Shown: positions 25,496 to 33,299 of the stretch, in pieces
Position numbering within the stretch: position 1 is the stretch's first letter
Layout of the letters: every line of letters starts with the position of its first letter
Source: Crystallibacter degradans
GTDB taxonomy: Bacteria; Actinomycetota; Actinomycetes; Actinomycetales; Micrococcaceae
Length of the DNA stretch: 64,000 nt
Assembly (NCBI RefSeq): GCF_012952295.1
Contig: NZ_JABBCH010000001.1
Span: forward strand, 682,001 to 746,000
Reading direction: 5' to 3'
Notes under the pieces: model-generated
Told to the model about the DNA's origin: nothing
The model's input: the letters and a program-made list of their open reading frames with translations, nothing else
Database searches by the model: none
Translations under genes and position numbers: made by a program

Positions 25496-26742
25496 TGGGC
25501 GCGATGCAGCAGTGGCTCAGGGAGCAGGCCCACGTGCGTGCCCGGCGCGGAACAGTGCGGAACACAACGGCACGGAACACCACGGCAGGGAACACAACCG
25601 TCCGGAACGCGGCCGCCAGCGACTCGGCCGCCCGGGACACGCTGCTGGATCTGGCCTCCAACGATTATCTGGGCCTGTCCACCGATCCCCGGCTACAGGC
25701 CGCCGGCATCGACGCTATCGGGCGCTTCGGCACGGGCGCCCGCGCGTCCCGGGTGGTCACCGGGACGCAGCCGGTGCACGCGGAACTCGAAGCAGAGCTC
25801 TGCCGGCTGACCGGCCAGCCCGCCGCCCTGGCGTTCTCCAGCGGCTACGCGGCGAACCTCGGCATCCTCACCGCGCTCGGAGGCCCCGGCACGCTGATCG
25901 TCCGGGATGAACACTGCCACGCCTCACTGATCGACGGCGCCCGGCTCTCCCGCTCCCCCGTGGAAGTGTTTGCCCATGGCGATCTCGCCGCGCTGGACCG
26001 GTTGCTGGGCAGCCGAGGCCAGCCGCGCGCCGTCGTCGTTGTTGAATCGGTCTACTCGGTGCTCGGCGATGCGGCGGAGCTGAGAGAAACTGCGCGCATC
26101 TGCGCCAATCACGACGCCCTGCTGGTGGTCGACGAGGCGCACGGAATCGGCGTTGCCGGCGGCGGCCGCGGCGCCGTCCACGCGGCCGGACTGGCTGGCG
26201 CGGAGCACGTGGTGCTCACGGCGACCTTGTCCAAGGCGCTCGGCGCACAAGGCGGCGCGGTACTCGGTTCGGCCGCACTGCGCGCGCACCTGGTCAACAC
26301 TGCCCGCAGTTTCATTTTCGATACCGGGCTGGCCCCGGCTGCAGCCGCTGCCGCGGCCGAGGCCTGCCGGATCATCGCCGCCGACCCGTCGCTGGCACAG
26401 GCCGTGCTCGGCAATGCGGCCATCATTGCCCAGGCGTGCGGCGTCGAGCAGGCCGCCGGAGCTGTGCAGTCGGTCCCAGTGGGCCGGCCGGAGGACGCCG
26501 CGCAACTCGCCGCCCGCCTCGAGGAAGCCGGGGTCCTGGTCGGATGCTTCCGGCCGCCGAGTGTGCCGGACGGCATCTCGCGGCTGCGGTTGACTGCCCG
26601 CGCGGACCTGGCACCGGGACAGGTACGGCATGCCGCCGGGCTGGTGGCCGGCATGGTGGCCGGATTGGAGGCAGGAACTCTGCCTAAACCGGTGGGCGGA
26701 ATAGACGCTGCAATGCACCTCGGAAGGGTAGGAGCGCGATGA
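25495..26742 (+). CDS. bioF: 8-amino-7-oxononanoate synthase
   Basis: The 415-residue PLP enzyme condenses pimeloyl-ACP or -CoA with alanine. It carries LASNDYLGLS, SGYAANLGILTAL, the Asp-His pair VVDEAHGIGV, and PLP lysine Lys247 in ATLSKALGAQGG. The N-terminal helix region holds an unusual insertion of about 20 residues (22-41) made of Arg-Asn-Thr-Thr-Ala repeats, encoded by degenerate 15-base tandem repeats. Otherwise the length and motifs are normal. Overlaps bioA (TGATG) and the P450 gene by four bases. Confidence 0.94.
   Translation: MGAMQQWLREQAHVRARRGTVRNTTARNTTAGNTTVRNAAASDSAARDTLLDLASNDYLGLSTDPRLQAAGIDAIGRFGTGARASRVVTGTQPVHAELEAELCRLTGQPAALAFSSGYAANLGILTALGGPGTLIVRDEHCHASLIDGARLSRSPVEVFAHGDLAALDRLLGSRGQPRAVVVVESVYSVLGDAAELRETARICANHDALLVVDEAHGIGVAGGGRGAVHAAGLAGAEHVVLTATLSKALGAQGGAVLGSAALRAHLVNTARSFIFDTGLAPAAAAAAAEACRIIAADPSLAQAVLGNAAIIAQACGVEQAAGAVQSVPVGRPEDAAQLAARLEEAGVLVGCFRPPSVPDGISRLRLTARADLAPGQVRHAAGLVAGMVAGLEAGTLPKPVGGIDAAMHLGRVGAR
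25548..25617 (+). repeat. Degenerate 15-base tandem repeat inside bioF
   Basis: Units start at 25558 (CGGAACACAACGGCA), 25573, 25588 and 25603, with a partial copy at 25548-25557. The in-frame period of five codons writes RNTTA-RNTTA-GNTTV-RNAAA. Such repeats expand and contract by slippage without breaking the frame. Confidence 0.8.
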
Positions 26743-27851
26743 GCTTCCACGTTGTTTCGGATCCGGCAGAAGTGCGTGAGGTGATGCGCCGGACCGAAGA
26801 TTTCCTGCCCACCAACGCGCTGACCTCCGTGGTGCCCCTGGCCCCGGCTGCCCTGCGCATCCTCAGCCGCGCCCGCTTCGCCCTGCCGCCGGTGCTGGCG
26901 TCGGCTACCGGAACCAAGCACCGCGATGTGCGAAAGCTGGTGGCGGGTTTTTTCACCCCCGCGAAAGTCGCCGCCATCGGGCCGCGGGTGCGGGAGCTGA
27001 CCCGGGAACGCACCGCTGCGACCGCTGAACTGCTGCACCACGGGCCGGTGGATCTGGCCGATGCGGTGGCCAAGCACGTTCCGCCGGTCATCATGGCGGA
27101 GCTGACCGGCGTCCGCTGCCCCGACCTGGACATCCTCAAACGCTGGAGCAGGGACTCGCTCGAGCTGTTCTGGGGCTGGCCGGCCGAGGACCGCCAGCCG
27201 GCCCTGGCGGAGAGTGCCGCCGAGTTCTACGGCTGGCTGCGCGGCGAAGTGGCCGCCAGCCGCGGCACCGCGTCGCTCTTCGGCGTACTCGATGCCGCCG
27301 GGCTTACGCCGTCGGAGATCTGCTCGCTGGGCTATTTCCTGGTCATCGCGGGGCAGGAAACCACGGCGCAGCTGATCGGCACGTCGTTCTACCGCGCCCT
27401 GCAGGAACCGGGACGCTGGCAGCACCTCGCGGCCGGCGCCAGGGCAGGGGCCGGAGCCGGGGCGGGCGCCACGAACGGGAGCAGGACCGGAGCCGCGCCG
27501 TTCGTGCGGCAGGTGCTGGCCACCGAATCCTCCGTACATACCTGGCGGCGCGCCGTTGGCCGCGACACCCGATTGGGCGGCACGGAACTCCCCGCCGGCG
27601 CGGAAATCCTGCTCGAGCTCAGCGGCAACCATCCCCTGGACACCGGCGGAACCGCGTATTCGCTGGCGTTCGGGCATGGCCTGCACCGCTGTCTGGGCGC
27701 CAAACTGGCCGAGCTGGAAACCGTGCTGGTGCTTGAGGAAACGGCCCGGGCCCTGCCCTCGGTAGGACTCACCGGGCCGGAACCCGAATGGCTGCGCCTG
27801 CTGTCCTTCCAAACGCCCCTCACCGTCACGGTGGAACGGGAGGAAAAGTGA
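26739..27851 (+). CDS. Cytochrome P450 in the biotin operon (BioI-like role proposed)
   Basis: The 370-residue P450 has the haem-thiolate loop FGHGLHRCLG with Cys318, the I-helix AGQETTAQ (204-211, with Glu in place of the usual Asp/Glu pair partner), and a shortened N-terminus typical of soluble bacterial P450s. The ExxR region is atypical (VLATESSVHTWRR, with Glu and Arg). It lies between bioF and bioD with four-base overlaps on both sides, so it is part of biotin synthesis. In Bacillus the P450 BioI cleaves fatty acyl-ACP to pimeloyl-ACP; a similar job here is inferred. An Ala-Gly repeat loop lies near residue 231-245. Confidence 0.85.
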   Translation: MSFHVVSDPAEVREVMRRTEDFLPTNALTSVVPLAPAALRILSRARFALPPVLASATGTKHRDVRKLVAGFFTPAKVAAIGPRVRELTRERTAATAELLHHGPVDLADAVAKHVPPVIMAELTGVRCPDLDILKRWSRDSLELFWGWPAEDRQPALAESAAEFYGWLRGEVAASRGTASLFGVLDAAGLTPSEICSLGYFLVIAGQETTAQLIGTSFYRALQEPGRWQHLAAGARAGAGAGAGATNGSRTGAAPFVRQVLATESSVHTWRRAVGRDTRLGGTELPAGAEILLELSGNHPLDTGGTAYSLAFGHGLHRCLGAKLAELETVLVLEETARALPSVGLTGPEPEWLRLLSFQTPLTVTVEREEK

Positions 27852-28570
27852 CGGAGGCTCCCACCCCGTCCAGTCAGGCCAGTCTCACCGGCCTGCCGCA
27901 GGTCATTTTCGTCACCGGCACCGACACCGGCGTCGGCAAGACGATAACGACGGCGGCGCTCGCCACCGCCTTACCGGGCACCGTTTCGGTCTACAAGCCG
28001 GCTCAGACGGGGGTTGGTGACGGCGAACCGGGCGACGCAGACGAAGTGCGCCGGCTCTCCGGTGCGGCTAGGGTGACCGAAGGCATCCGGCTGCTCGAGC
28101 CGATGGCCCCGGTGGCTGCTGCTGCGCGGCAAGGGGCGGCGCTGCCTTCCCTCGCGAACCACGTCCGGCACATTGAGCAGCTGGCTGCGGAATCGGACCA
28201 TGTCCTGGTGGAAGGCGCCGGCGGGCTCCTCGTGGAACTCGACGGCGAGGGCAGGACCCTCGCAGACCTCGCGGCCGCGATGGGGAACTCCGATGTTGGC
28301 GGTGCCGGCGTCGTCGTTGTCTGCCGCAGCGGACTGGGCACGCTGAACCACACTCTGCTCACGCTGGAGGCCCTGGAAACCCGAAACCTCGCAGCCGCCG
28401 GGCTGGTCATCGGTTCCTGGCCGGTGGAACCAAGCGCGGTGGAAGAGGACAATCTGCGGTACTTGCAGAGTGTGGACGTGCCGTTCCTCGGCGCCATCCC
28501 GCAGGACGCCGCAGGCCTTCACCCGGCAAAATTCCAGGCCGACGCTCGGGATTGGTTCCGGCTGCTCTAG
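27848..28570 (+). CDS. bioD: Dethiobiotin synthetase
   Basis: The 240-residue ATPase closes the ureido ring of dethiobiotin from 7,8-diaminopelargonate and CO2. The P-loop GTDTGVGKT lies at 24-32, followed by the substrate Lys in YKPAQTG and EGAGGLLVEL. The GTG start at 27848 overlaps the P450 stop (GTGA) and is preceded by GGGAGG. Length is normal for the family. It is the last gene of the operon; bioC, bioH and bioW, which would supply pimelate, are absent here. Confidence 0.94.
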   Translation: MTEAPTPSSQASLTGLPQVIFVTGTDTGVGKTITTAALATALPGTVSVYKPAQTGVGDGEPGDADEVRRLSGAARVTEGIRLLEPMAPVAAAARQGAALPSLANHVRHIEQLAAESDHVLVEGAGGLLVELDGEGRTLADLAAAMGNSDVGGAGVVVVCRSGLGTLNHTLLTLEALETRNLAAAGLVIGSWPVEPSAVEEDNLRYLQSVDVPFLGAIPQDAAGLHPAKFQADARDWFRLL

Positions 28571-28591
28571 CGCTAGTTGGTGGCGTTGGCG

Positions 28592-28981
28592 CTAGCTGCT
28601 GGCGTTGGCGCAGGCGTCCTGCAGTGCGTTCACAGACTCGGCCGGCACCTGGTCTCCGGCCTGCGCAATGTCACCCATCGGCGTCGTAATTTCGGCGGGC
28701 ACCCCGGCCTGTTCAGCGGCACCGACGAGGCCGGAAAGCAGTTGCTTCTCCCCCGCGCTGATCGTGCCATCCGCCACAGGTTTGCAGACCTGCTGGAGCA
28801 CTTCGTCGACAGCAGCCGATGTGATTCCCGACACAGCATCAGAGGCGGCCTGGCCGGCCGCATCCTTGGCACCGGAAACGGCTTCATTGGCCGCATCGGC
28901 GGCGGCCTGTTCAACTTGGCTGCACCCCGTGATGAGCAGGGAAAACAACACAAACACGAGGGCAAAGCTTCGACGGATCAT
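28592..28981 (-). CDS. Small secreted lipoprotein, unknown function
   Basis: The 129-residue protein has a lipoprotein signal (MIRRSFALVFVLFSLLITGC; lipobox LITGC with Cys20). An Ala-rich helical region follows (about 25-60, AADAANEAVSGAKDAAGQAA), then a short domain with two cysteines (VCKPVAD and DACAN) that could pair. It would sit on the outer face of the membrane. It converges on bioD; the short gap between them and its own 3' end share two copies of TGGCGTTGGCGC (28581 and 28600). Function not recognised. Confidence 0.78.
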   Translation of the reverse strand: MIRRSFALVFVLFSLLITGCSQVEQAAADAANEAVSGAKDAAGQAASDAVSGITSAAVDEVLQQVCKPVADGTISAGEKQLLSGLVGAAEQAGVPAEITTPMGDIAQAGDQVPAESVNALQDACANASS

Positions 28982-29150
28982 CCGGCAAGATTACTACGGA
29001 ACAGCGCCACCGCCCGAACGCATCCACCGGGCCTCCACTAGCACCAAACCACCCCCAAAACCGCCATTGACGGCGCGTCCGTTTTGCGGAGTTACCAATC
29101 CGTTATGTAGGGTGGCAACCACGTCGGCGCTTCCTGGGCCGGCCCCCTCG
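28982..29150. other. Intergenic stretch upstream of riboswitch
   Basis: No gene is visible. The stretch must hold the divergent promoters of the lipoprotein gene and of the riboswitch transcript. A -10-like TATGTA at 29104-29109 would start transcription near 29116, just before the aptamer, but no good -35 accompanies it. Confidence 0.4.
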
Positions 29151-29344
29151 GAATGGCTTTGCCTAACTCTGCCACCGTTCCGAGTCCGTTCGCTAGACAG
29201 ATGGCAGAGGCGGGGGACCCACGTTTACCGGGCTCCCTCCAGAGCCCTTGGGGTTAAGCCGCACTTCACCACGGAGCGATTTTCCGAGGTGGAACGCGGC
29301 CGGGTGACTCCCATCCGAACCCGACAGCTTACCTCGCAGGCATT
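29151..29344 (+). ncRNA. Cyclic-di-AMP (ydaO-yuaA) riboswitch
   Basis: The leader shows conserved ydaO elements in order. GGCTTTGCCTAACTCTGCC (29155-29173) is followed by CCGAGTCCG and AGAGGCGGGGGACCCACG. Next come GGGGTTAAGCCGC and, at the 3' side, CCGAACCCGACAGCTTACC (29323-29341) ending in AGGC. Actinobacterial ydaO elements typically precede cell-wall hydrolase genes such as rpf and NlpC/P60 genes. A ribosome site GGGAGAGG (29344-29351) follows immediately, then a TTG start. Boundaries are approximate; the 5' stem may begin up to 35 bases earlier. Confidence 0.85.
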
Positions 29345-29360
29345 GGGAGAGGCTACAACC

Positions 29361-30251
29361 TTGTTCAAGAACACTTCCGCACGCCATCGTGCAACCCCGG
29401 TCCACAGCAACCCGTTCAGCGGAGTTTCGAAGGCCGTATCGTCCCACGCAGGTACCGTTGGCCGCAGTGCCGCAGTTGTCACCGCTGCCGGTGGCCTGAT
29501 GCTCGGCGCCGGCTTGCCTGCCAACGCAGCGTCCGACGTATCTTCCAGCGACTTCGCCGCAACGGCCCAGGCTGAGGCTGTTGCCGCTCCGGCCGCAGCT
29601 CCGGCGCCCGCACCGGCCTCCTCGGAGGACGCTGCAACCCACACCGTCAAGGCTGGCGACACCCTTGGCAACATTGCCGCGCAGCACGGCGTTGAGCTGA
29701 ACGATGTCTTCGCCGCCAACGGCCTCGGCTTTGCTTCGGTTATCTACCCGGGCGATGTCATCCAGCTCTCCGGCGCCGCACAGGCCCCGGCCGCCCAGGC
29801 TGCTCCGGCCGCCCCGGCACCCGCCGAGGCACCGGCCACCCAGGCCGCACCGCAGGAAGAAGCGTTCACTGTTGCTGCAGCTAGCGCCAACATCGAGCTT
29901 GCTTCCACCAGCACGGCCAGCACCTCGGGCATCGTCGGCACCGCCAAGTCCATGGTCGGCACCCCGTACGTCTGGGGCGGCACCTCGACCAGCGGCTGGG
30001 ACTGCTCCGGCTTCGTGCAGTGGGTCTACGCCCAGCACGGCATCGACCTGCCCCGCGTCACCACGGCTCAGGCCGGGGCTCTGACCCCGACCAGCAACCC
30101 GAAGCCGGGCGACCTGGTGCTCCAGAACGGTGGAAGCCACATCGGCATCTACCTCGGTGGCGGCCAGATGATCAGCGCCCTGAACCCGGGCGAGGGCACC
30201 AAGGTGCACCCCACCAGCTGGATGCCGGTAGACGGCTACTTCACCGCGTAA
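29361..30251 (+). CDS. Secreted LysM-NlpC/P60 peptidoglycan endopeptidase
   Basis: The 296-residue product has a Sec signal (SAAVVTAAGGLMLGAGLPANA, cleavage near residue 58 after a long n-region). A LysM domain follows (HTVKAGDTLGNIAAQHGV, about 95-138), then a Pro/Ala linker and an NlpC/P60 catalytic domain. The latter has Cys in WDCSGFVQW, His in GSHIGIYLG and a following polar residue as the triad. It should cut peptide stems in the wall. The start is TTG 29361, nine bases after GGGAGAGG, as the in-frame frame upstream is riboswitch RNA. Controlled by the cyclic-di-AMP riboswitch. Confidence 0.9.
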   Translation: MFKNTSARHRATPVHSNPFSGVSKAVSSHAGTVGRSAAVVTAAGGLMLGAGLPANAASDVSSSDFAATAQAEAVAAPAAAPAPAPASSEDAATHTVKAGDTLGNIAAQHGVELNDVFAANGLGFASVIYPGDVIQLSGAAQAPAAQAAPAAPAPAEAPATQAAPQEEAFTVAAASANIELASTSTASTSGIVGTAKSMVGTPYVWGGTSTSGWDCSGFVQWVYAQHGIDLPRVTTAQAGALTPTSNPKPGDLVLQNGGSHIGIYLGGGQMISALNPGEGTKVHPTSWMPVDGYFTA

Positions 30252-30288
30252 GGCCCACGGCCGAACAGCCGGAACAGCTATATAGGGA

Positions 30289-30318
30289 CGCTCCTATATA
30301 TACGCGCTCCTATATATA
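30289..30318. repeat. Two direct repeats CGCTCCTATATATA
   Basis: Copies at 30289-30302 and 30305-30318 have a period of 16 bases, with a partly inverted CTATATAGG before them (30278-30286). They form a conspicuous AT island in GC-rich DNA between the NlpC/P60 gene and the MFS pump, next to a strong hairpin. They may be operator half-sites; no assigned regulator. Confidence 0.6.
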
Positions 30319-30353
30319 GGTATGCACCGTTGGATTTTCCGGCGGTGCATACC
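30319..30353 (+). terminator. Hairpin after the NlpC/P60 gene
   Basis: GGTATGCACCG (30319-30329) pairs with CGGTGCATACC (30343-30353), and an inner GGA/TCC can extend the stem. No T tract follows. It is 68 bases past the stop and about 140 bases before the MFS start. Confidence 0.6.
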
Positions 30354-30494
30354 TCGCTTAAGTGGGGCATCTTATGTGGGGTGCGCCCCCTTTTGGGACC
30401 GGCGGGAATACTGCTCCCACTATGCTGGTTAGTCTTGCTGTCGCCGCCTCGCGCAGGCACCGCTTCCCACAAAAACCATTAGAGGATACCTTCC

Positions 30495-32096
30495 GTGAGT
30501 CAACAGTCCCCGGCCGAACCCGCCGTCGTAAATCCCGGCGCCGCGCCAGTACCCGGACCGGGAAGCGACGGCGCCGACCATACGCGCCGGAACAACCGGG
30601 TGATCCGGTTGCTGCTGGCTGCCTCCTTTGTGGTCATCCTGAACGAGACGATCATGAGTGTCGCCCTGACGGAGCTGATGGACGACCTCGGGATCACCGC
30701 GCGCGCCGCCCAGTGGCTGACCACGGCGTTCATGCTGACCATGGCGGTGGTCATCCCGATCACCGGCTTCCTGCTGCAGCGCTTCAACACCCGGCCGGTC
30801 TTCACCGCCGCCATGTCGCTCTTCTCCGCCGGCACGCTGATCGCCGCTATGGCGCCCGGATTCGAACTCCTGCTGCTGGGCCGGATTGTCCAGGCCACCG
30901 GCACCGCGATCATGATGCCGCTGCTGATGACCACCCTGATGACCCTGGTGGCCCCGGCCGAGCGCGGCAAGACCATGGGCAACGTCTCGATTGTCATCTC
31001 CGTGGCGCCGGCCATCGGTCCGACCATCTCCGGCATCATCCTCAACGCCTTGTCCTGGCGGTGGATGTTCTGGCTGGTGCTGCCGATCGCCGTCGCCATG
31101 CTGATCATCGGCAACCGGCGGGTGGACAACGTCACCGAACCGAGGCCGGTCCCGCTGGACGTGCTCTCCGTGGTGCTCTCCGCGTTCGGCTTCGGCGGCC
31201 TGATCTACGGTCTGAGCCTGGTCGGCCAGGGCTCCGGCGAGGCGGGTGAGGCTGTGTCCGCAATGCCCATGTGGATCTCCTTCGGTGTGGGGCTCGTGGC
31301 CCTGTCCGCCTTCATCCTGCGCCAGCTGAGGCTCCAGCGGCGGGACCGCGCGCTGCTGGATCTGCGCACCTTCCGCTCCAGCACCTTTGCGGTCGCCGTG
31401 GGCCTGATGGTCATCAGCATGGCGGCCCTGTTCGGCACCATCATCCTGCTCCCTATCTACATGCAGCAGGTGCTTGGGCTCGAACCGTTCCAGATCGGCC
31501 TGATGCTGCTGCCCGGCGGGCTCCTCATGGGATTGCTGGCGCCGTTTGTCGGCCGGCTCTACGACAGGTTCGGGCCGACCGTCCTGCTGGTGCCGGGAAC
31601 AACGCTGGTCAGTGCGGTGCTGTGGTTCCTCTCCACGCTGACCGAGAACACCTCGCCCTTCACGCTGCTGGCCGCGCACATTGTCCTGAGCATCGGTCTG
31701 GCCCTGCTCTTCACCCCGCTGTTCACCGCCGGCCTGGGCGCGGTGAAGCCGGAACTGTACTCGCACGGCAGCGCGATCATCGGCACGGTCCAGCAGGTGG
31801 CGGGCGCCGTCGGGACGGCTTTGTTCGTGACCGTCATGTCGATCCAGTCCGCCGCGTTGGCCGCGGACGGTTCGGCGGGTAACGTGGCGGTGGCCGGCGG
31901 CGTGCGTGCCGCGTTCCTGGCCGGCGCGATCATCTCGGTCTTCGCCGTGGTGGCAGCTTTCTTTGTCCGCAAACCCGCGGACGACCAGACGGCCGGCCAT
32001 CAGGCAGCGGAGCATCCGGCGACGGAACATCAAGCAGCGGACAGCCCGATGCCGGAACTTTCGGAGTCGGCCGGCGCGTTGGCCGACGGTCGCTAA
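30495..32096 (+). CDS. DHA2-family MFS multidrug efflux pump
   Basis: The 533-residue protein has about fourteen hydrophobic helices and DHA2 features. ILNETIMSVALTELMDDLGI is helix 1, and GRIVQATGTAIMMPLLMTTL is motif-A/C-like. GPTISGIILNALSWRWMFWLVLPI is the antiporter motif C with its Gly-Pro dipeptide. It should expel drugs in exchange for protons. GTG 30495 follows AGAGGA (30481-30486). The cytoplasmic C-tail has a His/Ala/Glu repeat (DDQTAGHQAAEHPATEHQAA). Direct repeats upstream could be its operator. Confidence 0.88.
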   Translation: MSQQSPAEPAVVNPGAAPVPGPGSDGADHTRRNNRVIRLLLAASFVVILNETIMSVALTELMDDLGITARAAQWLTTAFMLTMAVVIPITGFLLQRFNTRPVFTAAMSLFSAGTLIAAMAPGFELLLLGRIVQATGTAIMMPLLMTTLMTLVAPAERGKTMGNVSIVISVAPAIGPTISGIILNALSWRWMFWLVLPIAVAMLIIGNRRVDNVTEPRPVPLDVLSVVLSAFGFGGLIYGLSLVGQGSGEAGEAVSAMPMWISFGVGLVALSAFILRQLRLQRRDRALLDLRTFRSSTFAVAVGLMVISMAALFGTIILLPIYMQQVLGLEPFQIGLMLLPGGLLMGLLAPFVGRLYDRFGPTVLLVPGTTLVSAVLWFLSTLTENTSPFTLLAAHIVLSIGLALLFTPLFTAGLGAVKPELYSHGSAIIGTVQQVAGAVGTALFVTVMSIQSAALAADGSAGNVAVAGGVRAAFLAGAIISVFAVVAAFFVRKPADDQTAGHQAAEHPATEHQAADSPMPELSESAGALADGR

Positions 32097-32270
32097 GAGG
32101 TCTGCCCCGGAGGCGTCCCTAACCGGGAGCCCGTAGAAAGAGCGAGGGCGTACGACGGCGGCCCACACCATAGTGCGACGGCGGCACCACGATGATTCCG
32201 GCCGGCATGAGGACCGGAACTGTCCTCAATTCCCTTTCCGAACCCACCCGGCCTTTTCTAAGATGCCACC

Positions 32271-33299
32271 ATGACGATCATCGAGGCCCGCGGCCTGACC
32301 AAGATCTACAAGACGAAAACCGGCGCAGTCCATGCCTTGGACGGGCTGGATCTTTCCGTCCCGCGCGGCACGGTCAAGGCCCTGCTCGGGCCCAACGGTG
32401 CCGGCAAAACCACGGCCGTTAAGGTCTTGACCACACTCATCAAACCGGACCGCGGTAGCGCGCATATCGACGGAATCGATGTCGCCGCCGCGCCGAAGGA
32501 CGTGCGCCGGATCATCGGCGTCGCCGGACAGTATGCGGCGGTTGATGAGAACCTGACCGGCTTCGAGAACCTGGAAATGGTCGGCCGGCTCTACCACCTC
32601 GGCGCCAAAACGGCGCGGCGCCGGGCGCAGGAACTGATCGACCAGTTCGAACTGACCGAAGCCGGCAACCGTCCGGTCAAGGGGTTTTCCGGCGGCATGC
32701 GGCGGCGGATCGACCTCGCCGGCGCCCTGGTGATCAACCCCAAGATCCTGTTTTTGGACGAGCCCACCACCGGGCTGGACCCGCGCAGCCGGCTCGCGCT
32801 CTGGGGCGTGATCAAGAACCTCGTGGCCGAGGGCACCACCCTGCTGCTGACCACGCAGTATCTGGAGGAGGCGGACCAGCTCTCGGACGACATTGCCGTG
32901 ATCGACGGCGGCAGGGTCATCGCCGAGGGCACCGCGGACGAGCTCAAGGCGCAGATCGGCGGCCACCGCGTGGTTGTCACGCTGGTGGACGAGGCGGACG
33001 CCGGGACGGCGGTCGGCATTCTGGCCCGGCACGGCGAGGGCGAGGCCCAGGTCTCCGGAGACGGGCGCGTGGTGGAAGTGCCGGTGACGGACGGGCCGCG
33101 CGCGCTGCAGTATGTACTCGCGGACCTCGGCGAGGTGAAAATCCAGCTGCACGACGCCGGCATGCGCCGCCCCACGCTGGACGATGTTTTCCTCAAACTC
33201 ACCGGCCGCAAGGCGGAAACCGACGCAGACGACGACGGCGGTGCCGGCACCGGCACCGGCTCGCAGCGCGCCAAGACGCAACTGGAGGACGCGAAATGA
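32271..33299 (+). CDS. DrrA-type ABC-2 transporter ATP-binding protein
   Basis: The 342-residue ATPase has Walker A GPNGAGKTT at 40-48, signature FSGGMRRRIDLAGAL, Walker B ILFLDEPTTGLDPRSR and the switch region LLLTTQYLEEADQL. A DrrA-type C-terminal domain follows with GMRRPTLDDVFLKLTGRKAE. Such ATPases drive daunorubicin-like drug export with an ABC-2 permease. Its last bases overlap the permease ATG by four bases (33296-33299). The acidic Gly-Thr-rich tail is variable. The 174-base gap before it holds no gene or clear terminator. Confidence 0.9.
   Translation: MTIIEARGLTKIYKTKTGAVHALDGLDLSVPRGTVKALLGPNGAGKTTAVKVLTTLIKPDRGSAHIDGIDVAAAPKDVRRIIGVAGQYAAVDENLTGFENLEMVGRLYHLGAKTARRRAQELIDQFELTEAGNRPVKGFSGGMRRRIDLAGALVINPKILFLDEPTTGLDPRSRLALWGVIKNLVAEGTTLLLTTQYLEEADQLSDDIAVIDGGRVIAEGTADELKAQIGGHRVVVTLVDEADAGTAVGILARHGEGEAQVSGDGRVVEVPVTDGPRALQYVLADLGEVKIQLHDAGMRRPTLDDVFLKLTGRKAETDADDDGGAGTGTGSQRAKTQLEDAK

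Noticed and set aside
28605-29360. N-terminal extension of the NlpC/P60 gene through the open frame upstream
   Set aside because: The extension lies antisense to a lipoprotein gene and across the riboswitch. A ribosome site and TTG at 29361 directly precede the signal peptide region.
30429-32171. 580-codon minus-strand frame over the MFS pump
   Set aside because: It is antisense to a protein with clear DHA2 features, and its composition is that of an antisense shadow.
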